Of a stretch of DNA of 64,000 nucleotides, positions 27,342-35,865 are shown one piece after another (the stretch's first letter is position 1; every line of letters starts with the position of its first letter). The notes below the pieces were generated by a model. It was not told the DNA's origin, did not search any database, and saw only the letters and a program-made list of their open reading frames with translations. Source of the stretch: an uncultured Clostridia bacterium (GTDB lineage Bacteria; Bacillota; Clostridia; Oscillospirales; Acutalibacteraceae); contig CALEHY010000006.1 of the NCBI GenBank assembly GCA_937876375.1, positions 13,812 to 77,811 on the forward strand, in the 5' to 3' direction. The position numbers and the translations under genes are program-made.

Positions 27342-28067
27342 ATGAACATTCTTACATTTGATACAGAGGAGCAAATTGGAGTTGCTGCTGGATACTATAT
27401 GTGTGGTCAGGTACTACAAAAGCCAAATTCCGTTCTCGGTCTAGCTACTGGCTCAACACCACTAAAACCATACAAGCATATGATTGAACTATACAAGAAA
27501 GGTACTGTAGATTTTTCACAGGTTACAACATTCAACCTTGATGAATACTGCCAGCTTGACGTTAAAGATAAGAACTCATACCACAGCTTTATGTACGAAA
27601 ATCTATTTGACCATATCAATATTCCAAATGAGAATATCAATTTCCTAGATGGTAATGCAGAGGATATGGAAAAGGAATGCAAAGACTACGAAAAGAAGAT
27701 TAAGGCTGCTGGAGGTATCGACATTCAGCTACTAGGTATCGGCTCAAACGGTCATATCGCATTCAACGAGCCTGCATCTGCATTCCAGCGCTGGACACAT
27801 GTTGTAAAGCTAAAGGAGTCCACTATCAAGGATAATTCTCGTTTCTTCGATCGTATTGAAGATGTACCAACAGAAGCTGCAACAATGGGCATCGGCTCTA
27901 TTATGCAGGCAAAGAGAATCCTTATCATCGCTATCGGTGAGAACAAGGCAAAGGCTATCAAGCAGGTTATCGATGGTCATGTAACACCAGAGTGCCCTGC
28001 ATCAATACTACAGTTCCACAAGGACGTAACTCTAATGCTAGACAAAGGAGCTGCTTCGTTAATATGA
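27342..28067 (+). CDS. nagB: Glucosamine-6-phosphate deaminase
   Basis: A 241-residue enzyme converting glucosamine-6-phosphate to fructose-6-phosphate and ammonia, linking amino-sugar breakdown to glycolysis. Visible motifs: 'LATGSTP' (34-40) for phosphate binding, 'FNLDEYC' with the catalytic Asp, and 'GIGSNGHIAFNEP' (about 133-145) with the active-site Asn/His. GGAG precedes the ATG. No nagA is adjacent. The stop overlaps the next lipoprotein's ATG (ATGA). Confidence 0.95.
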   Translation: MNILTFDTEEQIGVAAGYYMCGQVLQKPNSVLGLATGSTPLKPYKHMIELYKKGTVDFSQVTTFNLDEYCQLDVKDKNSYHSFMYENLFDHINIPNENINFLDGNAEDMEKECKDYEKKIKAAGGIDIQLLGIGSNGHIAFNEPASAFQRWTHVVKLKESTIKDNSRFFDRIEDVPTEAATMGIGSIMQAKRILIIAIGENKAKAIKQVIDGHVTPECPASILQFHKDVTLMLDKGAASLI

Positions 28068-28411
28068 AAAAGTATTTAGCGCTCGCACTATGCTGTGTGC
28101 TCTGTCTAGGACTCATATCATGCTCTGCCACAGCAGACACAGAGGAGCAGACCACCACAGAGCCTACTAGCACTACTGAGGTCAGCAATATAGAGCTAAT
28201 AATCACTGAGGATGAAGCTACGAACATTATCGAGTCAATGTATGCTGACTACACTGTAAATAAGAATAAAATAGTCGACAATGTTATCTATTTTAGCATA
28301 CTGGATAATGGCAAGGACTATTCCACTGTAAAGGTTGATTTGGTAACAGCTGATGGATACGAACAGCTTGCTAATGATGGCACACTTTCAACCTTCAATT
28401 TACTAGATTAA
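28064..28411 (+). CDS. Small lipoprotein A with Thr-rich linker
   Basis: A 115-residue protein. The start at 28064 gives a canonical lipoprotein signal (MKKYLALALC..., lipobox L-I-S-C, Cys 20) with AAGGAG upstream; the longer in-frame start at 27992 lies inside nagB and would bury the signal. A Thr/Glu linker (24-42) leads to a ~65-residue C-terminal domain with 'IYFSILDNGKDYSTVKVDL', which aligns with 'LYVFVLKNNDIYSKAKVNL' of the next gene, so the two are probably paralogues. Function unknown. Confidence 0.78.
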   Translation: MKKYLALALCCVLCLGLISCSATADTEEQTTTEPTSTTEVSNIELIITEDEATNIIESMYADYTVNKNKIVDNVIYFSILDNGKDYSTVKVDLVTADGYEQLANDGTLSTFNLLD

Positions 28412-28421
28412 GGAGATAACA

Positions 28422-29075
28422 ATGAAAAAGAAAATAACTGCACTAGGCTGTATCGTGCTCGCTTTATCAATGTGCATCAGTCTTGCATCTTGTACCAAGA
28501 ACGACAAACCAAAGGACAAGGTTGTAGACGATTCAGCTATCACAACACAGGCTGATGATAATAGCAAAACAACAGCCGAGCTTGTAACAGACAAGGACGG
28601 TAACACTGTCCCAGCTACCGACTCAAAGGGCAACACTGTCGAGGGCAACAAGGTCGAAACAGCTACCGAAAATGACAGCGACAACAAGAACAAAAAGACC
28701 ACAAAAAAGTCTGACAAAAAAGAAGAAAAAGAAACAACAAAGAAAAAGCAGACTACTACAAAAAAGAACACCACAACTACTACAACAATTCATTACACAA
28801 CAGTTGCTCCACTTGACAATAATCTTGGCGAAGAAATAAGCCTTGAAGACGAATATGCGCTAACTGCCAATGGTGCAATGTTTAGATTACAACAAAAATA
28901 TGACCCAACAGTATATGTTGTAAATCTAATTGAGGAAACAAATGATTACGCTACACTATATGTTTTTGTACTAAAAAACAATGATATATATTCAAAGGCA
29001 AAGGTTAACCTAAAGAATGGCAAAACAACCGAAACAATAACAAAAACAAACAAAAAGCTAACATACACATTATAA
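28422..29075 (+). CDS. Lipoprotein B with long Lys/Thr linker
   Basis: A 217-residue protein with lipobox L-A-S-C (Cys 24), a roughly 100-residue low-complexity linker rich in Thr, Lys, Asp and Asn including clustered KKTTKK and TTTTTT, then a compact C-terminal domain similar to that of the preceding lipoprotein. The linker should hold the domain away from the membrane through the wall. It lies 10 nt after lipoprotein A and 12 nt before metG, inside one operon. No enzyme motif was recognised. Confidence 0.75.
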   Translation: MKKKITALGCIVLALSMCISLASCTKNDKPKDKVVDDSAITTQADDNSKTTAELVTDKDGNTVPATDSKGNTVEGNKVETATENDSDNKNKKTTKKSDKKEEKETTKKKQTTTKKNTTTTTTIHYTTVAPLDNNLGEEISLEDEYALTANGAMFRLQQKYDPTVYVVNLIEETNDYATLYVFVLKNNDIYSKAKVNLKNGKTTETITKTNKKLTYTL

Positions 29076-29087
29076 AGGAGAAATAAA

Positions 29088-31028
29088 ATGGCTAACAAAG
29101 GAAAGTTTTATATCACAACAGCTATTGCATACACCTCTCGCAAGCCACATATCGGCAACAGCTACGAGATTGTGCTAACTGATGCAATCGCAAGATACAA
29201 GAGACTACAGGGCTATGATGTATTTATGCTAACTGGCACAGACGAGCATGGTCAAAAGATTGAGGAATATGCAAAGACAGCTGGTGTAACACCAAAGCAG
29301 TATGTTGACAAGGTTGCTGGCGAAATCAAGGATATCTGCAACCTACTCGGCACAAGCTACGACAAATTCATCCGTACAACTGATGATTATCACGAAAAGG
29401 TAGTACAAAAGATTTTCAAAAAGCTATATGAGCAGGACGATATCTACAAGGGCACATACGAGGGTATGTACTGTACACCTTGTGAATCATTCTGGACAGA
29501 GAGCCAGCTAGTTGATGGCAAGTGCCCAGACTGTGGCAGAGAGGTTAAGCCAGCAAAGGAGGAAGCATATTTCCTACGCCTTTCAAAGTATCAAAAGCAG
29601 CTAGAGGAATTCATCGAGAGTAACGAGAATTTCATCTATCCAGAGCAGAGAAAAAAGGAAATGCTAAACAACTTCATCAAGCCTGGACTACAGGACCTAT
29701 GCGTTAGCCGTACAAGTTTCAAATGGGGCGTTCCAGTTGATTTTGATGACAAGCATGTTGTATATGTTTGGATTGACGCATTGTCAAACTATATCACAGC
29801 TATCGGATATGACCCAGATGGCTCATCAGAGCAGTACAAGAAGTTCTGGCCAGCTGACGTTCATATTATCGGCAAGGATATCGTTAGATTCCACACTATC
29901 TACTGGCCTATCATGCTGATGGCACTTGGTGAGCCACTACCAAAGCAGGTATTCGGTCATCCTTGGCTACTATTTGGTGAGGACAAGATGAGCAAGAGCC
30001 GTGGCAATGTTATCTATGCAGACGATCTTGTTGAGCTACTTGGTGTTGACGCTGTAAGATACTATCTAGTATCAGAGATGCCATACCAGTCTGATGGTTC
30101 TATCACATACGAGACAATCATTGAGCGCTACAACAGTGATTTGGCTAACACATTCGGCAACCTAGTAAATCGTACTATCGCTATGCAGAACAAGTATTTT
30201 GACGGTGTTATCCAAGAGCCAAACACCTGTGAGGACGTTGACAACGAGCTAAAACAGTTTGCACTTGACACTGTTGCAAAGGTTGAAAAGTGCTTTGAAA
30301 CATACAGAGTTGCTGATGCTATTGAGTGCATACTAAATCTTGCAAAGAGATCAAACAAGTATATCGACGAGACTATGCCTTGGGCACTCGCAAAGGATGA
30401 GGAGAAGAAGGCTAGACTTGGTACAGTACTATACAACCTTCTTGAATCAATCAGATATATTGCTACCCTACTCTCTCCATTTATGCCAGAGACAGCAGAA
30501 AAAATCTATGCACAGATGAACTGTGATATCAAGGATTACGATAGCCTAGAGACATTCGGTGCTATCAAGGCTGGCACTACTGTAGGCAAGGCAGAGGCTC
30601 TATTCGCTCGAATTGATGCAGAAAAGATGCTTGCTGATATCGCTGCAAAGCAAGAGGCTGCTGCAAAGGCTGAAGAAGAGGCAAAGCCAAAGGAGATTGA
30701 GGGTCTTGCAGAGATTAGCATCGATGATTTTGCAAAGGTAGAGCTACGAGTTGCACATATCACCGACTGTGAGCCAATCAAGAGAGCAAAGAAACTACTC
30801 AAAATCACTGTTAACGATGGCACAGACAAGCCTAGACAAATCGTATCTGGTATCGCACCTTGGTACAAGCCAGAGGATTTGATTGGCAAGAATGTTGTTA
30901 TCGTTGCAAACCTAAAGCCTGCAAAGCTATGTGGTGAGATGAGTAACGGTATGCTACTTGCTGGTGACGTTGGAGATGACGCAAAGGTTATCTTCGTTGA
31001 TATGCCAGCTGGTACAAAGATTAGATAA
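29088..31028 (+). CDS. metG: Methionyl-tRNA synthetase
   Basis: A 646-residue class I synthetase charging tRNA-Met. HIGH-type motif 'HIGNS' (21-25), zinc-binding 'CTPC...CPDC' (about 127-147) and 'KMSKS' (about 300-304) are all present. A C-terminal EMAP/Trbp111-like tRNA-binding domain begins near 540 after an Ala/Glu-rich helix. AAGGAG precedes the ATG. No T-box leader precedes it; it is transcribed from the upstream lipoprotein genes or an unseen internal promoter. Confidence 0.97.
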   Translation: MANKGKFYITTAIAYTSRKPHIGNSYEIVLTDAIARYKRLQGYDVFMLTGTDEHGQKIEEYAKTAGVTPKQYVDKVAGEIKDICNLLGTSYDKFIRTTDDYHEKVVQKIFKKLYEQDDIYKGTYEGMYCTPCESFWTESQLVDGKCPDCGREVKPAKEEAYFLRLSKYQKQLEEFIESNENFIYPEQRKKEMLNNFIKPGLQDLCVSRTSFKWGVPVDFDDKHVVYVWIDALSNYITAIGYDPDGSSEQYKKFWPADVHIIGKDIVRFHTIYWPIMLMALGEPLPKQVFGHPWLLFGEDKMSKSRGNVIYADDLVELLGVDAVRYYLVSEMPYQSDGSITYETIIERYNSDLANTFGNLVNRTIAMQNKYFDGVIQEPNTCEDVDNELKQFALDTVAKVEKCFETYRVADAIECILNLAKRSNKYIDETMPWALAKDEEKKARLGTVLYNLLESIRYIATLLSPFMPETAEKIYAQMNCDIKDYDSLETFGAIKAGTTVGKAEALFARIDAEKMLADIAAKQEAAAKAEEEAKPKEIEGLAEISIDDFAKVELRVAHITDCEPIKRAKKLLKITVNDGTDKPRQIVSGIAPWYKPEDLIGKNVVIVANLKPAKLCGEMSNGMLLAGDVGDDAKVIFVDMPAGTKIR

Positions 31029-31036
31029 TAAAACAA

Positions 31037-31059
31037 ATAGGCACCCACTGGGTGCCTAT
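31037..31059 (+). terminator. Terminator or attenuator between metG and tatD
   Basis: A 10-bp stem ATAGGCACCC / GGGTGCCTAT (31037-31046/31050-31059) with a 3-nt loop, followed by only a weak T-rich tail, so some readthrough to tatD is likely. Confidence 0.65.
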
Positions 31060-31075
31060 ATATTTAGGTAATAAT

Positions 31076-31840
31076 ATGTATAATAATATATTTGACACAC
31101 ATAGCCATTACGACGATGAGCAATTCAACGACGACAGAATGGAGCTACTACGCTCTATGAATGACAAGGGCGTTGTAGGTATCGTATCATGTGGCTGTGA
31201 CATACCAACAACAAAGACAAATCAAGCACTCAGCAAAGAGCTGGACAATTTCTATTTTGCTGCTGGATTTCATCCAGAATGCCTAGAGGAATATGAGCTG
31301 TCTGATATCAACGCTATAAGAGAGCTTGCAAGCGACGAAAAATGCGTTGCAATAGGCGAAATCGGACTAGATTACCACTGGATGAGTTCCACTAAGGAAA
31401 AGCAAAAGAACTTCCTTGTAGCCCAAATAGAGCTAGCTGACGAGATGGGGCTACCAGTTATTATCCATGACCGTGAGGCACACGGTGACACAATGGATAT
31501 CCTTCGTGCCACAAAGCCAAGAGGTGTTGTACACTGTTTCTCTGGGTCAAAGGAGATGGCTAGAGAAATAGTTAAGCAAGGTATGTTCATCGGTCTAAAT
31601 GGTGTGGCAACCTTCAAAAATGCACGAAAGAGCCTTGAGGTGGTCCACGAGATACCACTAGAAATGCTAGTACTAGAGACCGACTGCCCTTACCTAGCAC
31701 CCGTGCCACATAGGGGCAAACGAAATGACTCTAGCCTAATACCATTTATAGCAGAGCGTATCGGTGATGAGCTAGGAATCAGTGCACAAGAGATACTCGA
31801 TATAACATACGAGAATGCAAAGAGGTTATATAGTCTATAA
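31076..31840 (+). CDS. tatD: TatD-family metal-dependent DNase
   Basis: A 254-residue TIM-barrel hydrolase. Metal ligands are visible in 'DTHSHYD' (HxH at 9-11), 'EIGLDYHW', 'IIHDREAHGD', 'HCFSG' and 'ETDCPYLAP'. Related proteins have 3'-5' exonuclease activity and take part in DNA repair or turnover. The ATG at 31076 was chosen over 31052, which lies inside the hairpin. tatD follows metG in many Firmicutes. Confidence 0.93.
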   Translation: MYNNIFDTHSHYDDEQFNDDRMELLRSMNDKGVVGIVSCGCDIPTTKTNQALSKELDNFYFAAGFHPECLEEYELSDINAIRELASDEKCVAIGEIGLDYHWMSSTKEKQKNFLVAQIELADEMGLPVIIHDREAHGDTMDILRATKPRGVVHCFSGSKEMAREIVKQGMFIGLNGVATFKNARKSLEVVHEIPLEMLVLETDCPYLAPVPHRGKRNDSSLIPFIAERIGDELGISAQEILDITYENAKRLYSL

Positions 31841-31860
31841 CCTATCTGTATCCCTAACTA

Positions 31861-31910
31861 AATCCCCCAGTCGCATATAAAATGCGACAGCCCCCTTTAA
31901 CAAGGGAGCC
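31861..31910. repeat. REP/MITE-like dispersed palindromic element
   Basis: Two short hairpins (GTCGCAT/ATGCGAC at 31870-31876/31882-31888 and CCCTT/AAGGG at 31893-31897/31902-31906) inside a C-rich then G-rich frame. The pattern of AATCCCCCAGTC then GACAGCCCCCTTT resembles a common intergenic repeat of gut Clostridia (from memory, not searched). Confidence 0.45.
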
Positions 31911-31937
31911 TAATATTGTTTTATGATTATATAAGAA

Positions 31938-31965
31938 AAAGGAGTAGTCATATGACTACTCCTTT
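31938..31965 (-). terminator. Terminator of the ferredoxin gene
   Basis: A 28-bp perfect palindrome (AAAGGAGTAGTCAT and its complement) followed by a T run on the minus strand, 13 nt after the ferredoxin stop. Confidence 0.88.
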
Positions 31966-31978
31966 GTTCTATGTAGAA

Positions 31979-32149
31979 TTAAGCCTCTGCTGGAGCTCCT
32001 ACTGGGCAAACACCCTCACAAGCACCACAAGAGATGCATACGTCTGCATCGATCTCGTACTTGTCAGCACCCTCTGAGATAGCGCCTACTGGGCACTCTG
32101 CTGCACATGCACCACATGAGATGCACTCGTCTGAAATTGCATAAGCCAT
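31979..32149 (-). CDS. fdx: 2[4Fe-4S] clostridial ferredoxin
   Basis: A 56-residue low-potential electron carrier with two CxxCxxCxxxCP motifs (Cys 9, 12, 15, 19 and 38, 41, 44, 48), the classic clostridial arrangement. It starts MAYAISDECI, has an optimal AGGAGG, and is acidic. It is monocistronic, with a clear promoter and terminator. It is the likely partner of the PFOR at 2-5.6 kb: both carry the same 15-bp palindrome upstream of the promoter. Confidence 0.97.
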   Translation of the reverse strand: MAYAISDECISCGACAAECPVGAISEGADKYEIDADVCISCGACEGVCPVGAPAEA

Positions 32150-32209
32150 GATAAATACCTCCTGATAGATTTGTGAAATTAGCGATATAATCGCTAAATG
32201 TTCAATTAC

Positions 32210-32238
32210 AATATAACAGAACTACACCAAAATTGCAA
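32210..32238 (-). promoter_or_regulatory. Promoter of ferredoxin
   Basis: -35 TTGCAA (32233-32238), 17-nt spacer, -10 TATATT (32210-32215) on the minus strand. A half-copy of the operator motif (TATAACAGAAC from 32212) overlaps the -10. Confidence 0.7.
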
Positions 32239-32249
32239 GTATATCACCA

Positions 32250-32264
32250 TATAACAGCGTTATA
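32250..32264. promoter_or_regulatory. Putative operator shared with PFOR
   Basis: TATAACAGCGTTATA, palindromic in its outer 6+6 positions and matching TATAACACTGTTATA at 5771-5785 in 13 of 15 positions. It lies 11 bp upstream of the -35, as the PFOR copy does (15 bp). Confidence 0.6.
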
Positions 32265-32293
32265 ATTTGATGGAAAAGCAGTCAAATTTTGCC

Positions 32294-33106
32294 TTATTTC
32301 TTAACAATTCTAACCTCTGAACGATTAACAACGATAGGTGCACCTTCTGGCATACTATCGAGCTGTACCTTTAGCTTGCCAGTAAGAACAGCGCTGTCAA
32401 CAACGACACCCCTACCGTCACGACAATCAACGATAGTACCCTTGCGTGGAGTGATTTTGTTTAGATACTCATATGAGTTCTGCTCATATTTCAAGCAGCA
32501 CATAAGTCGTCCACAAGTGCCAGAAATCTTGCCTGGTGAAAGTGAAAGACCCTGCTCCTTTGCCATCTTAATAGATACAGAATGAAAATCGTTAAGGAAT
32601 GTAGAACAGCAAAATGGTCTGCCACAGATACCAAGACCACCTAGCATCTTTGCCTCATCACGAACACCGATTTGGCGAAGCTCAATCCTAGCGTGGAATG
32701 TTGACGCCAAGTCCTTAACAAGCTCTCTAAAGTCTACCCTACCCTCTGAGGTGAAGAAGAAAATAATCTTTGAGCCATCAAAGGTGTACTCAACCTCTGT
32801 CAGTGCCATATCGAGCTTGTGCTCCTCTATCTTCTTCTGGCAGATATCGTAGGCTTCCTTTTCCTTTTTCTTATTCTGCTCGATTGTATTCAAATCCTCA
32901 CGATTAGCAACTCTCTTAAGAGGCTTTAGTGGAGATACGACCTCGTCATCCTCGACCTCAATATTACCAGTAGATGCAGTACCACATTCGATACCTCTGG
33001 CTGTCTCAACGATGACTGTATCACCCTTATGTACCTCTATGCCTCGTGGGTCAAAATAATAAGTTTTGCCTGTGTCCTTAAAACGAACACCAACAACCTT
33101 TGTCAT
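32294..33106 (-). CDS. ricT: RicT/YaaT-type PSP1-domain protein
   Basis: A 270-residue cytoplasmic PSP1 protein. Conserved Cys pairs in 'GICGRPFCC' (about 158-166) and 'CGRLMCC' (about 199-206) are those that help bind Fe-S clusters in B. subtilis RicT, part of the RicAFT complex that modulates RNase Y and sporulation phosphorelay. The start at 33106 has AGAGGA at good spacing; 33130 is an alternative upstream ATG. It directly follows holB, overlapping only if the longer start is used. holB next to this gene is the typical Firmicutes order. Confidence 0.92.
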   Translation of the reverse strand: MTKVVGVRFKDTGKTYYFDPRGIEVHKGDTVIVETARGIECGTASTGNIEVEDDEVVSPLKPLKRVANREDLNTIEQNKKKEKEAYDICQKKIEEHKLDMALTEVEYTFDGSKIIFFFTSEGRVDFRELVKDLASTFHARIELRQIGVRDEAKMLGGLGICGRPFCCSTFLNDFHSVSIKMAKEQGLSLSPGKISGTCGRLMCCLKYEQNSYEYLNKITPRKGTIVDCRDGRGVVVDSAVLTGKLKVQLDSMPEGAPIVVNRSEVRIVKK

Positions 33107-33119
33107 ATATATGTCCTCT

Positions 33120-34106
33120 CTATCTGCCAACTGATTTACGCAAATCGTAGCAAATCTTTGTTATTAAAATCGCATTGTAGCTGTTATGTTCAGCTAAAGT
33201 ACGGATATTGTCTGTTGTTTCGATAAGCTTTAGCAGCTTATCCTTGCTAAGTCTGGATGCTAGTAGCTTAACGCTGTCAGTCTGTCCGGACATAAGGTCA
33301 GCACCATCGCTATACACAAGTGCATCCCTAAAAACTGTTTTCAAAAAGCTCAAAAGCATAATAAGTCCTGCATTGTCCCTTTGAAATTTTTTGATAAATA
33401 TCTCCAGCAGGTCGTATTCATTCTGACCCACTAGTGCTGTGCATATATCGTTTGCACAAGCTGTAATCTCACTCAATTTACCATCGCCAAGGCTCTCAAT
33501 AGCCTTGCCAATATTACCATTCCAAGCGCTGACAGCACTGAATGCACTGTCATAATCCATCTCACTATCACTTGCACAAATATAATCTGCACCCTGCTTT
33601 GCATCAACACCCTCTAGCGTGATGACAACCGACCTAGAAAGAACAGTTTCTAGCAGAGCAGATTTTGTAGTAGTGGTGAGTATGAATATAGCATACTCTG
33701 GTGGCTCCTCTAAAATCTTGAGTATCGCATTTTGAGCACTATCGCTCATACCTTGGCAATTTCCGAGGATATAGACCTTGTAATCAGCCTCGTTAGGCTG
33801 CATAAAGACGTCATCCCTAACGTCTCTAACAACGTCAACATGAAAGCTCCTATGTCCTCCATTAGCGCTGTATTCGTACACGTCTGGGTGAATACGCTTC
33901 ATCACCTTGGAGCACTGTGGACACGCCCTACAAGGCTTGTCATCGCCACGACATAGCAGATTAAGTGCTATCTCCCTAGCAAGCGTCCTCTTGCCTATAC
34001 CAGTCTCACCCTCGATAACAATAGCATGTGGCAATCTGCCAGACTCATGTAGGAAGGTAAGCTGTTCTTTTACCTTTTCATTTCCAATAAAATCAGTAAA
34101 TCTCAT
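33120..34106 (-). CDS. holB: DNA polymerase III delta' subunit
   Basis: A 328-residue clamp-loader subunit. Walker-like 'GETGIGKRT' (32-40) and the four-Cys zinc module ('CRGDDKPCRACPQC') are clear; 'ILEEPPEYAIFILTTT' matches the sensor region. It loads the sliding clamp with delta and tau/gamma. It lies 8 nt after the AEC carrier gene and leads directly into ricT. Confidence 0.92.
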   Translation of the reverse strand: MRFTDFIGNEKVKEQLTFLHESGRLPHAIVIEGETGIGKRTLAREIALNLLCRGDDKPCRACPQCSKVMKRIHPDVYEYSANGGHRSFHVDVVRDVRDDVFMQPNEADYKVYILGNCQGMSDSAQNAILKILEEPPEYAIFILTTTTKSALLETVLSRSVVITLEGVDAKQGADYICASDSEMDYDSAFSAVSAWNGNIGKAIESLGDGKLSEITACANDICTALVGQNEYDLLEIFIKKFQRDNAGLIMLLSFLKTVFRDALVYSDGADLMSGQTDSVKLLASRLSKDKLLKLIETTDNIRTLAEHNSYNAILITKICYDLRKSVGR

Positions 34107-34114
34107 ATCTAATC

Positions 34115-35053
34115 CTATATTATAGAGGCAAGTGCCACTATAACCGGCATAGTAATAACCGAAAAAATACTAGTCTGTCCGACCAATTCGGACGAAAGTG
34201 CAGTATCGTTGTCATACTTTGCAGCATACATAGCTGTGTTAGTAGCGATAGGTGCAGACGCTGATATAGTGAGCGCTGTCATCATCGTGTCATCAATTCT
34301 GCAAAGCTTAAACACTAATAGCATAATCATAGGGACAGCTATCAGCCTAATGAACGATACGAAATACACCTCTTTTTTTACAAAAATGTTCTTAAAATTA
34401 CAGTTAGCAAGGAATGTGCCAAACACAATCATCGCCATTGGTGAGTTGCAAGCACCAATCCTCTGCATAGTAGAGGTCAATATCTCTGGTAGCTGAACCT
34501 GTAGCAAAAACAGTGGCACACCGATGAGCACACTGATAGAGCCAGGGTTGAGTATAATATTCTTGATATTAATCTTTGCCTTGCCACCAGATATCTGGTT
34601 AATACCATAGGTAAATGCAAGGACATTAAATGCTGCGACATAACAGGATGAGTAGAACACACCCTCATCACCAACAACGCTCTGTGCAAGTGGCAACGCA
34701 AGGAATGCAGCGTTAGAGAATACTATCGCATAGTGGAACACACCCTGCTCCATTTTGCTACGCTTTCTGAATGACAGGCTAGCAATACCGATACCCAAAA
34801 AATGAGTAAGAAATGCAAGCAAAATCGCTATGCCAAGTCCCCTAATATGCTGTGGTGTTCGCTCCATAGACAAGAACGAATTAATAACAGCGAACGGCAA
34901 AATGAGGTTGAACAGCAGGTCAACCAATCGTTTCGCATCAGCACGAACAAATATCTTGGACTTGTCAGCGAAGAAACCAACCCCAGCGATCAAATACAAT
35001 ATGACCACCTGGGACGCAACAGTTCTTAAATTGTCGACAAATTGTTCTAGCAA
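34115..35053 (-). CDS. AEC-family (auxin efflux carrier-like) transporter
   Basis: A 312-residue membrane protein with about ten hydrophobic segments, starting at a TTG (AGAGG 7 nt upstream, overlapping the 3' end of the preceding gene). Typical AEC features include 'GFFADKSKIFVRADAKRLVDLLFNLILPFAVINSF' in the first third and repeated 'NAAFLALPLAQSVVGDEGVFY' / 'PIATNTAMYAAKYDND' regions. Family members move malate and other organic acids. The operon partner citrate synthase makes a carboxylate substrate plausible (inference). Confidence 0.85.
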   Translation of the reverse strand: MLEQFVDNLRTVASQVVILYLIAGVGFFADKSKIFVRADAKRLVDLLFNLILPFAVINSFLSMERTPQHIRGLGIAILLAFLTHFLGIGIASLSFRKRSKMEQGVFHYAIVFSNAAFLALPLAQSVVGDEGVFYSSCYVAAFNVLAFTYGINQISGGKAKINIKNIILNPGSISVLIGVPLFLLQVQLPEILTSTMQRIGACNSPMAMIVFGTFLANCNFKNIFVKKEVYFVSFIRLIAVPMIMLLVFKLCRIDDTMMTALTISASAPIATNTAMYAAKYDNDTALSSELVGQTSIFSVITMPVIVALASII

Positions 35054-35055
35054 GT

Positions 35056-35850
35056 CTATACCTCTAACCTTGTATGATAAATAATGTTCTTCTCACAAAA
35101 ATACATAAAGCCACTAACCAGTAGCACAGTAACAGCAAATGTGCAATCAAATACAGATAAGCCATTCTCCCCACCAAGCAGGAGCATTAGCTGATTGACG
35201 AAATAAATTGTACCGACATAGTACTGTGCCCTAAGCACGAACACTGTTGAGTTCTTTGTACCATCAGTGCTGTCGACCTCAAATGCGAAGAAAAAGAATG
35301 CACATGTGATGAATATTAGCACAATATGCTTTAGCACTGGGGCATCACTCTGCAACAGATTTGGCACTTCATCAAGAATGGCGAACAGCCTAAACAGTCC
35401 CCACAAAAGTGGTGCAAAATGCAGAGCACGAAGTTTTCTAAAATCGTAGTTGCTATTTGCAAACGAGCTAGACACTAGCACAAAGTAAAAGCTAGAAAGC
35501 AGAGCCATAACGGTCGATACACACATAGATACAAACGGTGCTCTAGCAATATATAACGAGCCAGCAAGCGTTTGGTACACATTAACAGCACCAGATACGA
35601 AATCAACGAAGAAACCAGCACAGCATAGTGCAGAGAACACATTTAGATGAAATCTGTTCTTAAAGATGAATGCACTAGCATATTTCTTCTTGCCAAAGCT
35701 GTCAAGTGCCAAAAACACGATACCGACAGCAAGTGCGATATAAAATATAATCATAAGCGCAGTGCTAGCGCCAGCAATAACGCTAGCAAGTCTAACCCCA
35801 ACACATAGTAGAAAAAGCAGGAATGATATCAAATGATATTGATTTTTCAT
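35056..35850 (-). CDS. Hypothetical multi-pass membrane protein
   Basis: A 264-residue protein with seven or eight predicted membrane segments and no motif I recognise. GGAGG precedes the ATG. It sits 15 nt after citrate synthase and 2 nt before the AEC carrier, inside the same operon, so it may take part in the same transport or respiratory-stress function, but nothing in the sequence proves it. Confidence 0.7.
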   Translation of the reverse strand: MKNQYHLISFLLFLLCVGVRLASVIAGASTALMIIFYIALAVGIVFLALDSFGKKKYASAFIFKNRFHLNVFSALCCAGFFVDFVSGAVNVYQTLAGSLYIARAPFVSMCVSTVMALLSSFYFVLVSSSFANSNYDFRKLRALHFAPLLWGLFRLFAILDEVPNLLQSDAPVLKHIVLIFITCAFFFFAFEVDSTDGTKNSTVFVLRAQYYVGTIYFVNQLMLLLGGENGLSVFDCTFAVTVLLVSGFMYFCEKNIIYHTRLEV

Positions 35851-35865
35851 TACGCTCCTCCGTTA

